A stretch of DNA of 38,006 nucleotides from assembly GCA_040756905.1 (NCBI GenBank), contig JBFLYD010000061.1, forward strand, positions 1 to 38,006, read 5' to 3'. The first letter of the stretch is position 1, and the number at the start of each line of letters is the position of its first letter. Under the pieces are notes generated by a model that was not told the DNA's origin, ran no database searches, and saw nothing but the letters and a program-made list of their open reading frames with translations. The translations under genes and the position numbers were made by a program. This DNA comes from Acidobacteriota bacterium. Its GTDB lineage: Bacteria > Acidobacteriota > Aminicenantia > JBFLYD01. This document shows, in pieces, positions 25,080 through 32,068 of the stretch.

Positions 25080-26450
25080 ATGATATTCATCTTGACCAAA
25101 AAAGAAATATTAGAAGACATTTACAACATAAGATTTATTATATTAGTTCTCTTGTGTTCTATCCTAATCCCTTTAACATTGTTTATTAACCAGAAAGCTC
25201 TTGATCGAGATATAATAGATTATTATCAAACACTTACTAAATATGAAGAAAAACTAAAAAGCGGATCCCATAATACTCTTACATTTGAAGCAAGCGGATT
25301 CCGGCCTCCCTCTGAATTGAGAATTTTCAGCATTGGATTAGATACTACTCTACCAAGTTCGATAATAATTACACGTGACGAAGGAATAAAATCAGGTGAA
25401 AACAAAGCAGAAGATAGTCCGTATCATGCTTTTCTTGGGAAAATAGATTTTTTATTTATCATAAAGGTAGTTATGTCTCTCGTTGCTATGATTTTTACTT
25501 TCAATGCTATTTCTGGAGAGAAAGAACAGGGAACGATAAGGCAGATACTTTCAAATTCAATACATCGCTATAAAATAGTAATAGCAAAATATCTCGGAAA
25601 TTTTATTATTCTCCTTTTTCCATTTATACTTGGATTAACCTTAGGATTGTTGATAGTTATTACAAGTTCGGACACCCAATTACTCAGTAGTAATCATTTG
25701 TTAAGAATTATTTTTATGTTCCTAATCGCATTAATCTATATTTCTCTATTCTTGAACCTTGGTTTGTTTATTTCAGTAATAACAAAAAGATCATGGACAT
25801 CAATAGTTTTTCTCTTATTCATCTGGGTCATTTTCGTGCATGTCATTCCGCAAATATCAGGAATGATCGCTGAGACCTTATATCCTGTAAAATCTGTGAG
25901 AGTTTTGAATATTGAAAAAGATATCCAGAAAAAAAGTATTGAAAAAGAACAAAGCAAAGAGTTGCAAGAAATATTCATGAAGAATAATTATGATGAGCTT
26001 CGAAAACCAATAGTAGAAAAATACAAAAAAATCTTAGCAGAAAGATTAAGAAATATTGATCAGGAACATAAAAATAGAAAAAGAGTTCAGAGAATTATTG
26101 CTAACACAATATCAAGAACTTCTCCTTCATCATCGCTGACTTTTATCTTTTCAGAACTGTCAAATACAGGAATTTTAGAGATGGAAAATTTCATAACAAG
26201 CGCCCTGCAATTTCAAAACCTCATAGAAGCTAATGTTTATGCTGACACTTACACTGACGATGTGGGTTCAGGAATGTCAGTAAAGTTAGGAGCAGGAGAT
26301 TTTTCAAATATACCTCGATTTAATTATCGAAAAGTTGAATTTGTTAAATCTATTTTATCAATTCAACTTGATCTCTTTTTACTTATTCTATTTAATGCAC
26401 TGTTATTTTCTTTGAGTGCTTTTCTTTTTATTACTTATGATGTCAGATAA
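25080..26450 (+). CDS. ABC-2 type permease
   Basis: A 456-residue membrane protein of the ABC-2/DUF3526-like group. It has an N-terminal helix (IILVLLCSILIPLTLFI), a periplasmic domain of ~100 residues, then helices around IIKVVMSLVAMIFTFNAI, IILLFPFILGLTLGLLIVI and SIVFLLFIWVIFVHVIP, a second soluble region and a last helix. The coupling segment SGEKEQGTIRQILSNSI and the C-terminal YDVR are shared with the permeases at 32069, 33380 and 37349. Such permeases need a separate ATPase, and none of that type is in the window. The gene lies 171 bases after the exporter gene behind GAGAAGGA. A role in peptide export or self-protection is inferred. Confidence 0.82.
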   Translation: MIFILTKKEILEDIYNIRFIILVLLCSILIPLTLFINQKALDRDIIDYYQTLTKYEEKLKSGSHNTLTFEASGFRPPSELRIFSIGLDTTLPSSIIITRDEGIKSGENKAEDSPYHAFLGKIDFLFIIKVVMSLVAMIFTFNAISGEKEQGTIRQILSNSIHRYKIVIAKYLGNFIILLFPFILGLTLGLLIVITSSDTQLLSSNHLLRIIFMFLIALIYISLFLNLGLFISVITKRSWTSIVFLLFIWVIFVHVIPQISGMIAETLYPVKSVRVLNIEKDIQKKSIEKEQSKELQEIFMKNNYDELRKPIVEKYKKILAERLRNIDQEHKNRKRVQRIIANTISRTSPSSSLTFIFSELSNTGILEMENFITSALQFQNLIEANVYADTYTDDVGSGMSVKLGAGDFSNIPRFNYRKVEFVKSILSIQLDLFLLILFNALLFSLSAFLFITYDVR

Positions 26451-26546
26451 AAATACTCATTGGCAACTTGGAACTGGACATCGGTAATCTGTAGTCAGAA
26501 ATTAGTAAATTGTGATAATGATCAATTACCAGAGAAAGGAGGAAAA

Positions 26547-27401
26547 ATGTTTGAAGAAGAAAAATCTGAAGAAACAAAATTTTGTAGAAGAAAGGTTTTA
26601 AAAGCTTTATTTATTGGTGTATTAAGCTTAATACCAATTCCAAAACTACTATCACAACAAACAGAGAAGAGACAGCTTAAAAAGCAAGTTAAAATAAATT
26701 CAGGCGTGGAACCGTGTAATGAGGAATCCATTGTAGCCAATATTCAACCACAATTTAAAATTGGTCAGACATTCAAATATAAAGCGATAAGAACCGATAA
26801 AAAATTACCCGAAGATGTGGTTGGTAAACAAGTTGCACCAGGTAAGATTGTGTTAACGAGTGAGCCAATACCAATAGAACAGACTATCAAAATTGAGGGA
26901 TACGAAGAATACAAAGATGAAAAGTGCTTTTTAATTAAAAGGGAGGCAATCCTTGAAAATCCTGTTTTACAGTTCGCTTCAGAAATTCCTGAAAAAACAG
27001 TTGAAGAAAAAACAACTACATATATTAATGAAGCAGGAAAAATTCTTTATTCTGAGTCAAAAACGATTTTAAAGGAAGGGCAAAGTACAAGTGTAAGTAC
27101 TAATAAAGTGCATAGTCTGCCATTCTCAGCGGATATATATTATTTTTATGGTTACTGGATGTTAGCTCTTTCTCAAGACTTTTCCTGGGAATGTTTACAA
27201 AATACCCCAAAGGAGCAAATCTTAAGGAGTATTAAAGTAAAAGGCAATGAAAGAATTAATGGAAAAAACTGTTATGTTGTAGAAAAGTTATTCAGGGCTG
27301 AATCAACGGGTTCAGAAATTATCACATTCTGGATCGATCTTAAAAACAGGGTTGCGATTCAAGTTAAAAAAGGGAATTCAATAATTAAACTCATCTTCTG
27401 A
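26547..27401 (+). CDS. Tat-type secreted protein of unknown function
   Basis: A 284-residue protein starting at the ATG 26547 behind AGAAAGGAGGAAAA; an upstream in-frame start at 26460 lacks a ribosome site. The N-terminus FCRRKVLKALFIGVLSLIPI resembles a twin-arginine signal (RRxxLK followed by a short hydrophobic stretch). The mature part is beta-rich and contains two similar halves, each with a GYEEYKDEKCFLIKRE or GNERINGKNCYVVEKLF segment, ending with FWIDLKNRVAIQVKKGNSI. The pattern G.E.I.G..C..V... F.WID resembles the LolA-like/DUF3108-type lipoprotein-associated folds and parallels the module C protein at 36671. It is the last gene of module A. A Tat signal would mean export in folded form; this is inference. 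Confidence 0.65.
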   Translation: MFEEEKSEETKFCRRKVLKALFIGVLSLIPIPKLLSQQTEKRQLKKQVKINSGVEPCNEESIVANIQPQFKIGQTFKYKAIRTDKKLPEDVVGKQVAPGKIVLTSEPIPIEQTIKIEGYEEYKDEKCFLIKREAILENPVLQFASEIPEKTVEEKTTTYINEAGKILYSESKTILKEGQSTSVSTNKVHSLPFSADIYYFYGYWMLALSQDFSWECLQNTPKEQILRSIKVKGNERINGKNCYVVEKLFRAESTGSEIITFWIDLKNRVAIQVKKGNSIIKLIF

Positions 27402-27470
27402 AGTTCATGGTATTTAAATGGAAAGAGTCGTTACACAATTTCTTTACTTAATTACATTATTATCTATTCC

Positions 27471-27872
27471 TTATACTATCCAGTAAATAGGTATTTTGTT
27501 CTCAAGGATTTTAAATTCAGGGTCTCCTGTAACAAGATCTGCATTAAATTGAATGGCTGTAGAAGCAGCAAAAGCATCAGCATAGGAGATTGGATTTTTT
27601 GACTTTATCTTAGCAGCGTTAAGGATATTAATTTCATCTGGCACCACAAGGTTTAAAGGCCATTTTTTTATAAAGGCAATTGCTTTATTCGCTATTTCTT
27701 CATCAGTCTCTCTTATAAGGATGTAGTATATCTCTCCGATATTGATCCAATTCAAATAGATTTTTATTTTGCCTTCTTCAGCCTTTAATAAAAGCTCTTT
27801 GACTCTGTCTTTCCCTTTCTCTCCTTTTTGATAAGCCAGAACAGAGTAACTATCCAAAGCAAAGTTCTTCAA
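27471..27872 (-). CDS. vapC: PIN-domain toxin (VapC-like)
   Basis: A 133-residue PIN-domain ribonuclease. The N-terminus FALDSYSVLAYQKGEKG has the first acidic residue of the active site, NIGEIYYILIRE the second, and SYADAFAASTAIQFNADLVT with GDPEF the rest. Length and order match VapC toxins, which cleave RNA, often tRNA or rRNA. The start overlaps the antitoxin gene by four bases (ATGA), the usual coupling for toxin-antitoxin pairs. It lies between modules A and B and converges with module A. Whether it is active is unknown, but no key residue appears lost. Confidence 0.88.
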   Translation of the reverse strand: MKNFALDSYSVLAYQKGEKGKDRVKELLLKAEEGKIKIYLNWINIGEIYYILIRETDEEIANKAIAFIKKWPLNLVVPDEINILNAAKIKSKNPISYADAFAASTAIQFNADLVTGDPEFKILENKIPIYWIV

Positions 27873-28123
27873 AGGATCACCTTTTTTGCTTTTTCAAATT
27901 TTTCTTCTTCTTTTCTATTCTCATCAAGGACTTCCTTCACTGTCTTTTTGAATTTCAACCATCCTTCAGCTCTTTCAATTGGGTTATCTGGAAGAGGAAT
28001 TAGAATAATCTGATCTCCAAGATCAAGGAACTCGACTATAGTTCCTTCCTTTATATCATATTTTTTTCTCAATTTAGATGGTATAACTAATTGCCCTTTT
28101 TTGAAGACTTTTGAAGAATACAT
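27869..28123 (-). CDS. vapB: AbrB-family antitoxin (VapB-like)
   Basis: An 84-residue antitoxin. The N-terminal SpoVT/AbrB swapped-hairpin domain (KVFKKGQLVIPSKLRKKYDI, then KEGTIVEFLDLGDQIILIPL) binds DNA as a dimer. The C-terminal tail (WLKFKKTVKEVLDENRKEEE) would wrap around and neutralise the toxin. The start has a ribosome site (AAGGAGGAGCAATG). It is the first gene of the pair and normally represses its own promoter. It is located 107 bases before the left end of cassette B. A second toxin-type fragment lies beside cassette C, but that one belongs to a different PIN subgroup. Confidence 0.88.
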   Translation of the reverse strand: MYSSKVFKKGQLVIPSKLRKKYDIKEGTIVEFLDLGDQIILIPLPDNPIERAEGWLKFKKTVKEVLDENRKEEEKFEKAKKVIL

Positions 28124-28519
28124 TGCTCCTCCTTAATAAAAAGTAAAACTATTTAATTTTTATCATACAAATAAGAATTTATCAAACTATTTAAAAGAAA
28201 ATTCTAGAACAGACTAATTTTTTTATGAGTCTCATCTTTTCTCTTTTATCAAAGATAAAAATTTTAGTCAATTAAGATGGGTAAATCATTTCCCCTTATA
28301 GGAAAATATTTACACATATAAAAGATTAAGTAATATAAATCAAATTTTTAATTTACATATTTTATAGGTGTAATATATTACCCAATTTTATAGAAGGATA
28401 AATTTAATAAAAACACAGATTTTCCTTAAGAAACCCTTTATTCTCAAAGAATTTATAGAAACTTCATGAACTTGGCACAGAAATTGGATGATATTAGAAG
28501 AGGAAAAGTTTAAAAGAGT

Positions 28520-29248
28520 ATGTCTAAAAAGGTCTTGGTTATCTCTGAGGACAAAAGAATCTTTGATTTTATCAGGAGTTCTTTAGGTTCTTCTGTTTTA
28601 ATTGAAAATCCTGGAATTGATGAAATAAATCAAAAAGATAAACCCTATGAGTTTATATTCTTGGGATGTGATTATAGGTGTTCTTTTATATTTTGCATGA
28701 GAAAGTTTCTATTTCTAAAGATGAATAAAAAAATTCCTTTTTTAGTCATAAGACCCATATTGCTTGAAAGAGGATATGAATCATATGGAGGGTTTTTATC
28801 TTCTTTTTTTGAAACCTATACACTTTCTTCCTTTCAAGAAGAAATTCCAAGGAAGATAAAAAACTCAGAGCATTATGGATGTTCTCCAGGATGGATGATT
28901 CACCCTTCTAATCTTCTTTTTAAGATTTCCAAGGTTCAAAGAGAAATTGTTGAGAACCCATGGAAAAGATTTAACCTTTTTTCATTCTCAGAGAATGTTT
29001 CTCTATCTCCTTCATGGCTTTCTTTAAAATTTAATGAAATTTCAGGGATATCCTTTGAGAGATTCTCAATAAGGATAAGATTCTGTTACTCCCTCTGGGA
29101 ACTTCTCTCCACAGAAAAACAGATTAAATTAATTGCTTATGAGAGAGGGTACAAAGACCCTCTCTCTTTTACAAAGAGATTCCACTCTTTATTTGGAGTA
29201 GCTCCATCATTTGTGAGAAAAGAATTCAACACACTTTCATCAAGATAA
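28520..29248 (+). CDS. AraC-type regulator with degenerate receiver-like N-terminus
   Basis: A 242-residue regulator. The N-terminus (KKVLVISEDKRIFDFIRSSL ... EFIFLGCD) has the strand-helix order of a receiver domain but lacks the usual phospho-acceptor and acidic pocket, so it may be a pseudo-receiver. The C-terminal third (about 150-242) is an AraC/XylS DNA-binding domain with two helix-turn-helices; the second ends in YERGYKDPLSFTKRFHSLFG and VAPSFVRKEF. It is the only intact copy; its last 32 codons recur in cassettes A and C. Its stop codon lies inside the first of three 20-bp direct repeats that precede module B. It is the best candidate for binding these repeats and activating all three modules. 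Direct evidence for binding is not in the sequence. Confidence 0.8.
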   Translation: MSKKVLVISEDKRIFDFIRSSLGSSVLIENPGIDEINQKDKPYEFIFLGCDYRCSFIFCMRKFLFLKMNKKIPFLVIRPILLERGYESYGGFLSSFFETYTLSSFQEEIPRKIKNSEHYGCSPGWMIHPSNLLFKISKVQREIVENPWKRFNLFSFSENVSLSPSWLSLKFNEISGISFERFSIRIRFCYSLWELLSTEKQIKLIAYERGYKDPLSFTKRFHSLFGVAPSFVRKEFNTLSSR

Positions 29249-29301
29249 AAGCCATGTCACCAAAAATAAAACCATATAAACAAAAATAAAACCATATGAT
29301 T
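29242..29301 (+). promoter_or_regulatory. Operator-like array, three 20-bp direct repeats
   Basis: Units begin at 29242, 29262 and 29282 with exact 20-base period and the same consensus as in copies A and C. The regulator's TAA stop is inside the first unit. The last unit leads into ATTTTTGTTGAA, and the next gene (29362) starts 61 bases after the array, which is suitable promoter spacing. Confidence 0.65.
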
Positions 29302-29361
29302 TTTGTTGAAATAAAGAAATTCTTATGTATGAATATAAGTAACTTAGGTGGAGAAATAAAA

Positions 29362-30378
29362 ATGGCTTCCAAAAAAATCTTCATTTTCATACTGCTAACA
29401 ATGATTATTCTTATACTCATTTATAATCTCTATAAATATGAATTTTTATTTCACCATTCCCTTAGATATGGAGATAAAATTAAAAAATTCGAGTTTAAGA
29501 ATCCTGAACTTGGGAAAGTAACACTGAAAGAGGGACAATGGAACTTAATCATAGTGGATAGAAGTTTAGAAGAAGACTATAGTCTTATTAGATATATTAA
29601 TGCTTTATTTACTAAAAAATTTAAGGATTTGGGACTGAATATTATATTATTTAGTAAGTCTGAGAGAAATATTGCAGAAACCTTCAGGAGAAAATTTAAC
29701 ATTTTATTTCCTATTTTATCTATTAAAGATAATTCCAATATTCTTAAAGAATTATCAAAGCTTAGAGAAAGTCAGCGATGGATTCTTATCATTGATCCTA
29801 ATCTAAAAGTCGAATTTATTTCTGATTTTATAAAAGATGAAGATATCAGACAATTATTGGAAAAATACATATTAGGAAAGATTAGTTATATTGATGTAAT
29901 TAAAGAGGAAAAATTGAAGGTTGGCGATTCTTTCCCTCCAATAGAGGTTATAAATTTAGAATCCGGTGAAAAAAAAGTTATTACTAAAGATTTCACTTCA
30001 TCTCCTCATTTATGGATTATCTTCACATCAAACTGTATTTCTTGTGCTTTAGAATCTCATTTACTTATGTGGAGTTTAATAGAAAAGAACTTAGAGAAAA
30101 AATCAAATTTATCAATGGGCTTGATTTTCAGTCCTTATTTCAATAAAGAAGAAATTATTTTTAGAGTTAAAAAACTAAATATTCAAACCCCAATCTTCTT
30201 AGCTGAAAGCGAGCTCTATAATATTGAAGATACTTATTATAAAAGGCCATATGGACAAGATGATGTTATTGTTATCAGGACAGATCTAAAAAATTTTATA
30301 ACTTATTCAGAATCACTCTCGACTTTTCTCAATCATATAAAAGGAGGTTATCTCAATGCAAAAACTTCGTTGTTTTAG
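29362..30378 (+). CDS. Membrane-anchored thioredoxin-fold protein with CISC motif
   Basis: A 338-residue protein starting at the ATG 29362 behind AGGTGGAG (an upstream frame extension to 29296 runs into the cassette). A signal anchor (IFIFILLTMIILILIYNLY) places it on the outer face of the inner membrane. Two thioredoxin/TlpA-like domains follow: the first (about 35-170) lacks cysteines; the second begins at VGDSFPPIEVINLESG (about 195) and has the redox-type CxxC in FTSNCISCALES (about 228). It could form or shuffle disulfide bonds in the Cys-rich peptides encoded further downstream in the operon. Its 3' end overlaps the propeller gene by 23 bases. The CxxC is seen; the partnership is inferred. 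Confidence 0.72.
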   Translation: MASKKIFIFILLTMIILILIYNLYKYEFLFHHSLRYGDKIKKFEFKNPELGKVTLKEGQWNLIIVDRSLEEDYSLIRYINALFTKKFKDLGLNIILFSKSERNIAETFRRKFNILFPILSIKDNSNILKELSKLRESQRWILIIDPNLKVEFISDFIKDEDIRQLLEKYILGKISYIDVIKEEKLKVGDSFPPIEVINLESGEKKVITKDFTSSPHLWIIFTSNCISCALESHLLMWSLIEKNLEKKSNLSMGLIFSPYFNKEEIIFRVKKLNIQTPIFLAESELYNIEDTYYKRPYGQDDVIVIRTDLKNFITYSESLSTFLNHIKGGYLNAKTSLF

Positions 30379-31423
30379 TAAAATAAAGATTTTGAGTTTC
30401 ATTATCTCTTCTGTGATTGTATCCTCCGCTTTTGAAGTCCTATTAGCTGATGATCTGAAAATTTATGAAGCAAAACTTGAAGAGGTAGCTTTCAATATGC
30501 ACTTTACAGACATTCAGAAGATTATTCCAGCTGAGGAGACCATATTTGTTTTAGAGATGAAGAATCATCGTATTATCTTTATTAAAGATAAGAAAATCAT
30601 TGGCCAAATAGGAAAAATAGGAAATGGAAAAGGGGAGTTCTATTATCCTTCAGATTTTTTTATTGACAAACATGGACTCTTCTATGTACTTGATAAAGGC
30701 AATTATAGAATTCAGATATTAGATTCAAAGGGGATTTATTTAAGCGATTTCCCAGATTATCCCGAAAGCTGGGGATTAGCTGTTAATTCTAAAGGGGAGA
30801 TTTTATTAGGACAGCCAGCATTGAATAATCTGGTCTCTGTTTATAATCCTAAAGGAAAAAGATTGCGAAGCTTCGGCTCTCTCATTAATCCCTCAGAGAT
30901 TTATGGAATGGATTATAAAAAATATAATGAAACTCACAAAGTGCCATTAAATCGGATTCGGATAGCTTTAGACGAAAATGACAATGCATGGTTAGTATTT
31001 TTACATGCCCCATTAATCTGCAAATATAACCAAAAGGGTGAACTAATTTACAAAAAGATTTTAAATATCCCCGACTTACAGCCTCTTAAAAAAGCTATCT
31101 GGCAAAGTCCACCTCCTTATGAATACGCTTCTATTAATATTGATGGTATTCAGTTAACGATGATCATTAGGGATATTACTTTTGATCCCAAAAAGAAACA
31201 AATTCTAATTCTATTAGGAGATCAAAGAATCGTGGCTTTTAATTCAGAAGCAAATGAACAGTTTATTATTAAGCCGAAATTTAAAGAAGGTAGTTTGAGG
31301 GATTTGTCTGTTAATAAAAATGGTGAGATCTTTGTATCCATATTTTTCTCACCTAAATGCTATAAATTGATTCTATCTTCCGAAAAAGAAGATAAGAAAA
31401 AAATTGAAGGAGGTGAACTATGA
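30356..31423 (+). CDS. Secreted six-bladed beta-propeller protein
   Basis: A 355-residue protein with a signal peptide (ILSFIISSVIVSSAFEVLLA) and NHL-type propeller repeats: NHRIIFIKDKKIIGQIGKIG, GNGKGEFYYPSDFFIDKHG, FYVLDKGNYRIQILDSKG and ILLGQPALNNLVSVYNPKGK. The NGKGEF turn is the counterpart of the NGPGEF turn of the module A propeller, which it resembles in length and place. The start has a strong AAAGGAGG site. The stop overlaps the first Cys-rich peptide gene (ATGA), and its 3' coding sequence supplies the GGAGG ribosome site of that peptide. This close coupling suggests that propeller and peptide are made in step, and perhaps interact. Part of its 3' end was copied along with the second peptide gene. 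Confidence 0.82.
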   Translation: MQKLRCFSKIKILSFIISSVIVSSAFEVLLADDLKIYEAKLEEVAFNMHFTDIQKIIPAEETIFVLEMKNHRIIFIKDKKIIGQIGKIGNGKGEFYYPSDFFIDKHGLFYVLDKGNYRIQILDSKGIYLSDFPDYPESWGLAVNSKGEILLGQPALNNLVSVYNPKGKRLRSFGSLINPSEIYGMDYKKYNETHKVPLNRIRIALDENDNAWLVFLHAPLICKYNQKGELIYKKILNIPDLQPLKKAIWQSPPPYEYASINIDGIQLTMIIRDITFDPKKKQILILLGDQRIVAFNSEANEQFIIKPKFKEGSLRDLSVNKNGEIFVSIFFSPKCYKLILSSEKEDKKKIEGGEL

Positions 31424-31602
31424 TAAAAAAATTCTTAATGGGTCTACTTGTTGTTGTCTTCGCTCTGAGCCTATTTTTAGCCGTTGTTCCGATTAATGTT
31501 TCTGGAGCATGTTGCACTTCTGATGATAAGAAAAGTACATGTTGTGGACCATGCTGTAAAGCTGGCCCAACTTGGTGCGAAGCCGGAAAATGCGCTACAT
31601 AG
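31420..31602 (+). CDS. Secreted eight-Cys peptide 1
   Basis: A 60-residue peptide with a Sec signal (MIKKFLMGLLVVVFALSLFL, continuing to VSGA) and a ~31-residue mature part containing eight cysteines: ACCTSDD, STCCGPCCKAGPTWCEAGKC. Proline and tryptophan (GPTWC) are also present. The start lies seven bases after GGAGG and overlaps the propeller stop. The Sec signal makes cytoplasmic radical SAM processing unlikely; the cysteines more likely form disulfides or bind metal in the periplasm or outside. It resembles in plan, not in sequence, the small secreted peptides that accompany six-bladed propellers in Bacteroidota (NVEALA group). A hairpin terminates or stabilises the transcript just downstream. 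The role is unknown. Confidence 0.75.
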   Translation: MIKKFLMGLLVVVFALSLFLAVVPINVSGACCTSDDKKSTCCGPCCKAGPTWCEAGKCAT

Positions 31603-31623
31603 TTCATGCTGGTAGTTTTTCTT

Positions 31624-31648
31624 AGGGAGGGAATGTAATCCTCTCCCT
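31624..31648 (+). terminator. Hairpin after peptide 1
   Basis: AGGGAG (31624-31629) pairs with CTCCCT (31643-31648), with further weak pairing inside. It lies 21 bases after the stop, followed by TCTTAAATAATA. It probably is a leaky terminator or 3' stabiliser, since genes of the same module continue downstream. Confidence 0.45.
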
Positions 31649-31724
31649 TCTTAAATAATAATAACAATAAAATATGAGAGAAGAAATTGTGAAAAAGAAG
31701 TGTTAGATTAAACATAATGAGAGG

Positions 31725-31802
31725 AGATAATAGAATCGCAGTTTTTAAATCAGAGGCAAATGAACAGTTTATTATTAAACCGAAATTTGAAGGAGGTGAA
31801 CT
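31725..31802 (+). repeat. Duplicated propeller 3' fragment before peptide 2
   Basis: The stretch AGAATCGCAGTTTTTAAATC through GAGGCAAATGAACAGTTTATT and TTAAACCGAAATTT matches codons near the end of the propeller gene (about 31227-31290) and then joins GAAGGAGGTGAACT, the sequence just before peptide 1. This is a tandem duplication scar with an internal deletion. It brought the peptide's ribosome site with it. Confidence 0.75.
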
Positions 31803-31994
31803 ATGATAAAAAAATTCTTAATGGGTCTACTTGTTGTTGTCTTCGCTCTGAGCCTATTTTTAGCTGTTCTTCCAGTTGGCGTCTCAGGAGCAACTTGCAC
31901 TTCTGGGGATGGGAAAAAAACATGTACAGGACCATGCTGTGAAGCTGGCTCAACTTGGTGTGTCGCTTCAGATTGCCCAAAGGTGGCAAACTAG
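31803..31994 (+). CDS. Secreted six-Cys peptide 2
   Basis: A 63-residue paralogue of peptide 1. The signal peptide and ribosome site are almost identical at the DNA level (first ~25 codons), whereas the mature part has diverged: ATCTSGDGKKTCTGPCCEAG then STWCVASDCPKVAN, with six cysteines. The positions of TC, GPCC, TWC and the last C are kept, and two cysteines of the CC pairs are lost. Faster change in the mature part than in the signal suggests diversifying use, such as a different target or metal site. It is expressed from the duplicated GGAGG site and followed by a strong hairpin. Confidence 0.75.
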   Translation: MIKKFLMGLLVVVFALSLFLAVLPVGVSGATCTSGDGKKTCTGPCCEAGSTWCVASDCPKVAN

Positions 31995-32017
31995 CTCATG
32001 ATGCTGGTAGTTTTTCG

Positions 32018-32044
32018 AAGGGAAGGGATGTAATCCCTTCCCTT
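32018..32044 (+). terminator. Strong hairpin after peptide 2
   Basis: AAGGGAAGGGAT (32018-32029) pairs perfectly over 12 bases with ATCCCTTCCCTT (32033-32044), with a three-base loop, followed by TTCGTATTATAATC. It begins 24 bases after the peptide stop and ends 25 bases before the permease start. It likely lowers read-through to the permease genes. Confidence 0.6.
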
Positions 32045-32068
32045 TTCGTATTATAATCTATCATAATT

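Larger units (their letters stand above)
28230..29310 (+). repeat. Regulator cassette copy B (complete)
   Basis: The full-length version of the repeat also found at 16750-17018 and 35143-35339. It contains a start region resembling that of the kinase gene on the minus strand (CTCATCTTTTCTCTTTTATC), the shared block GGAAAATATTTACACATA, the whole AraC-type gene (28520-29248) and three 20-bp direct repeats. The 5' stretch 28124-28519 holds no other gene. The short copies lack ~830 bases between about 28319 and 29149. Module B follows directly. Confidence 0.85.

Noticed and set aside
31353-31715. Minus-strand frame of 120 codons across peptide 1
   Set aside because: Antisense to the signal-peptide-bearing Cys-rich peptide, which has a strong ribosome site; no family resemblance.
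31420-31994. Cys-rich peptides as radical SAM substrates
   Set aside because: They carry Sec signals and module B has no radical SAM enzyme; disulfides or metal binding are more likely, although processing by an enzyme from another module cannot be excluded.
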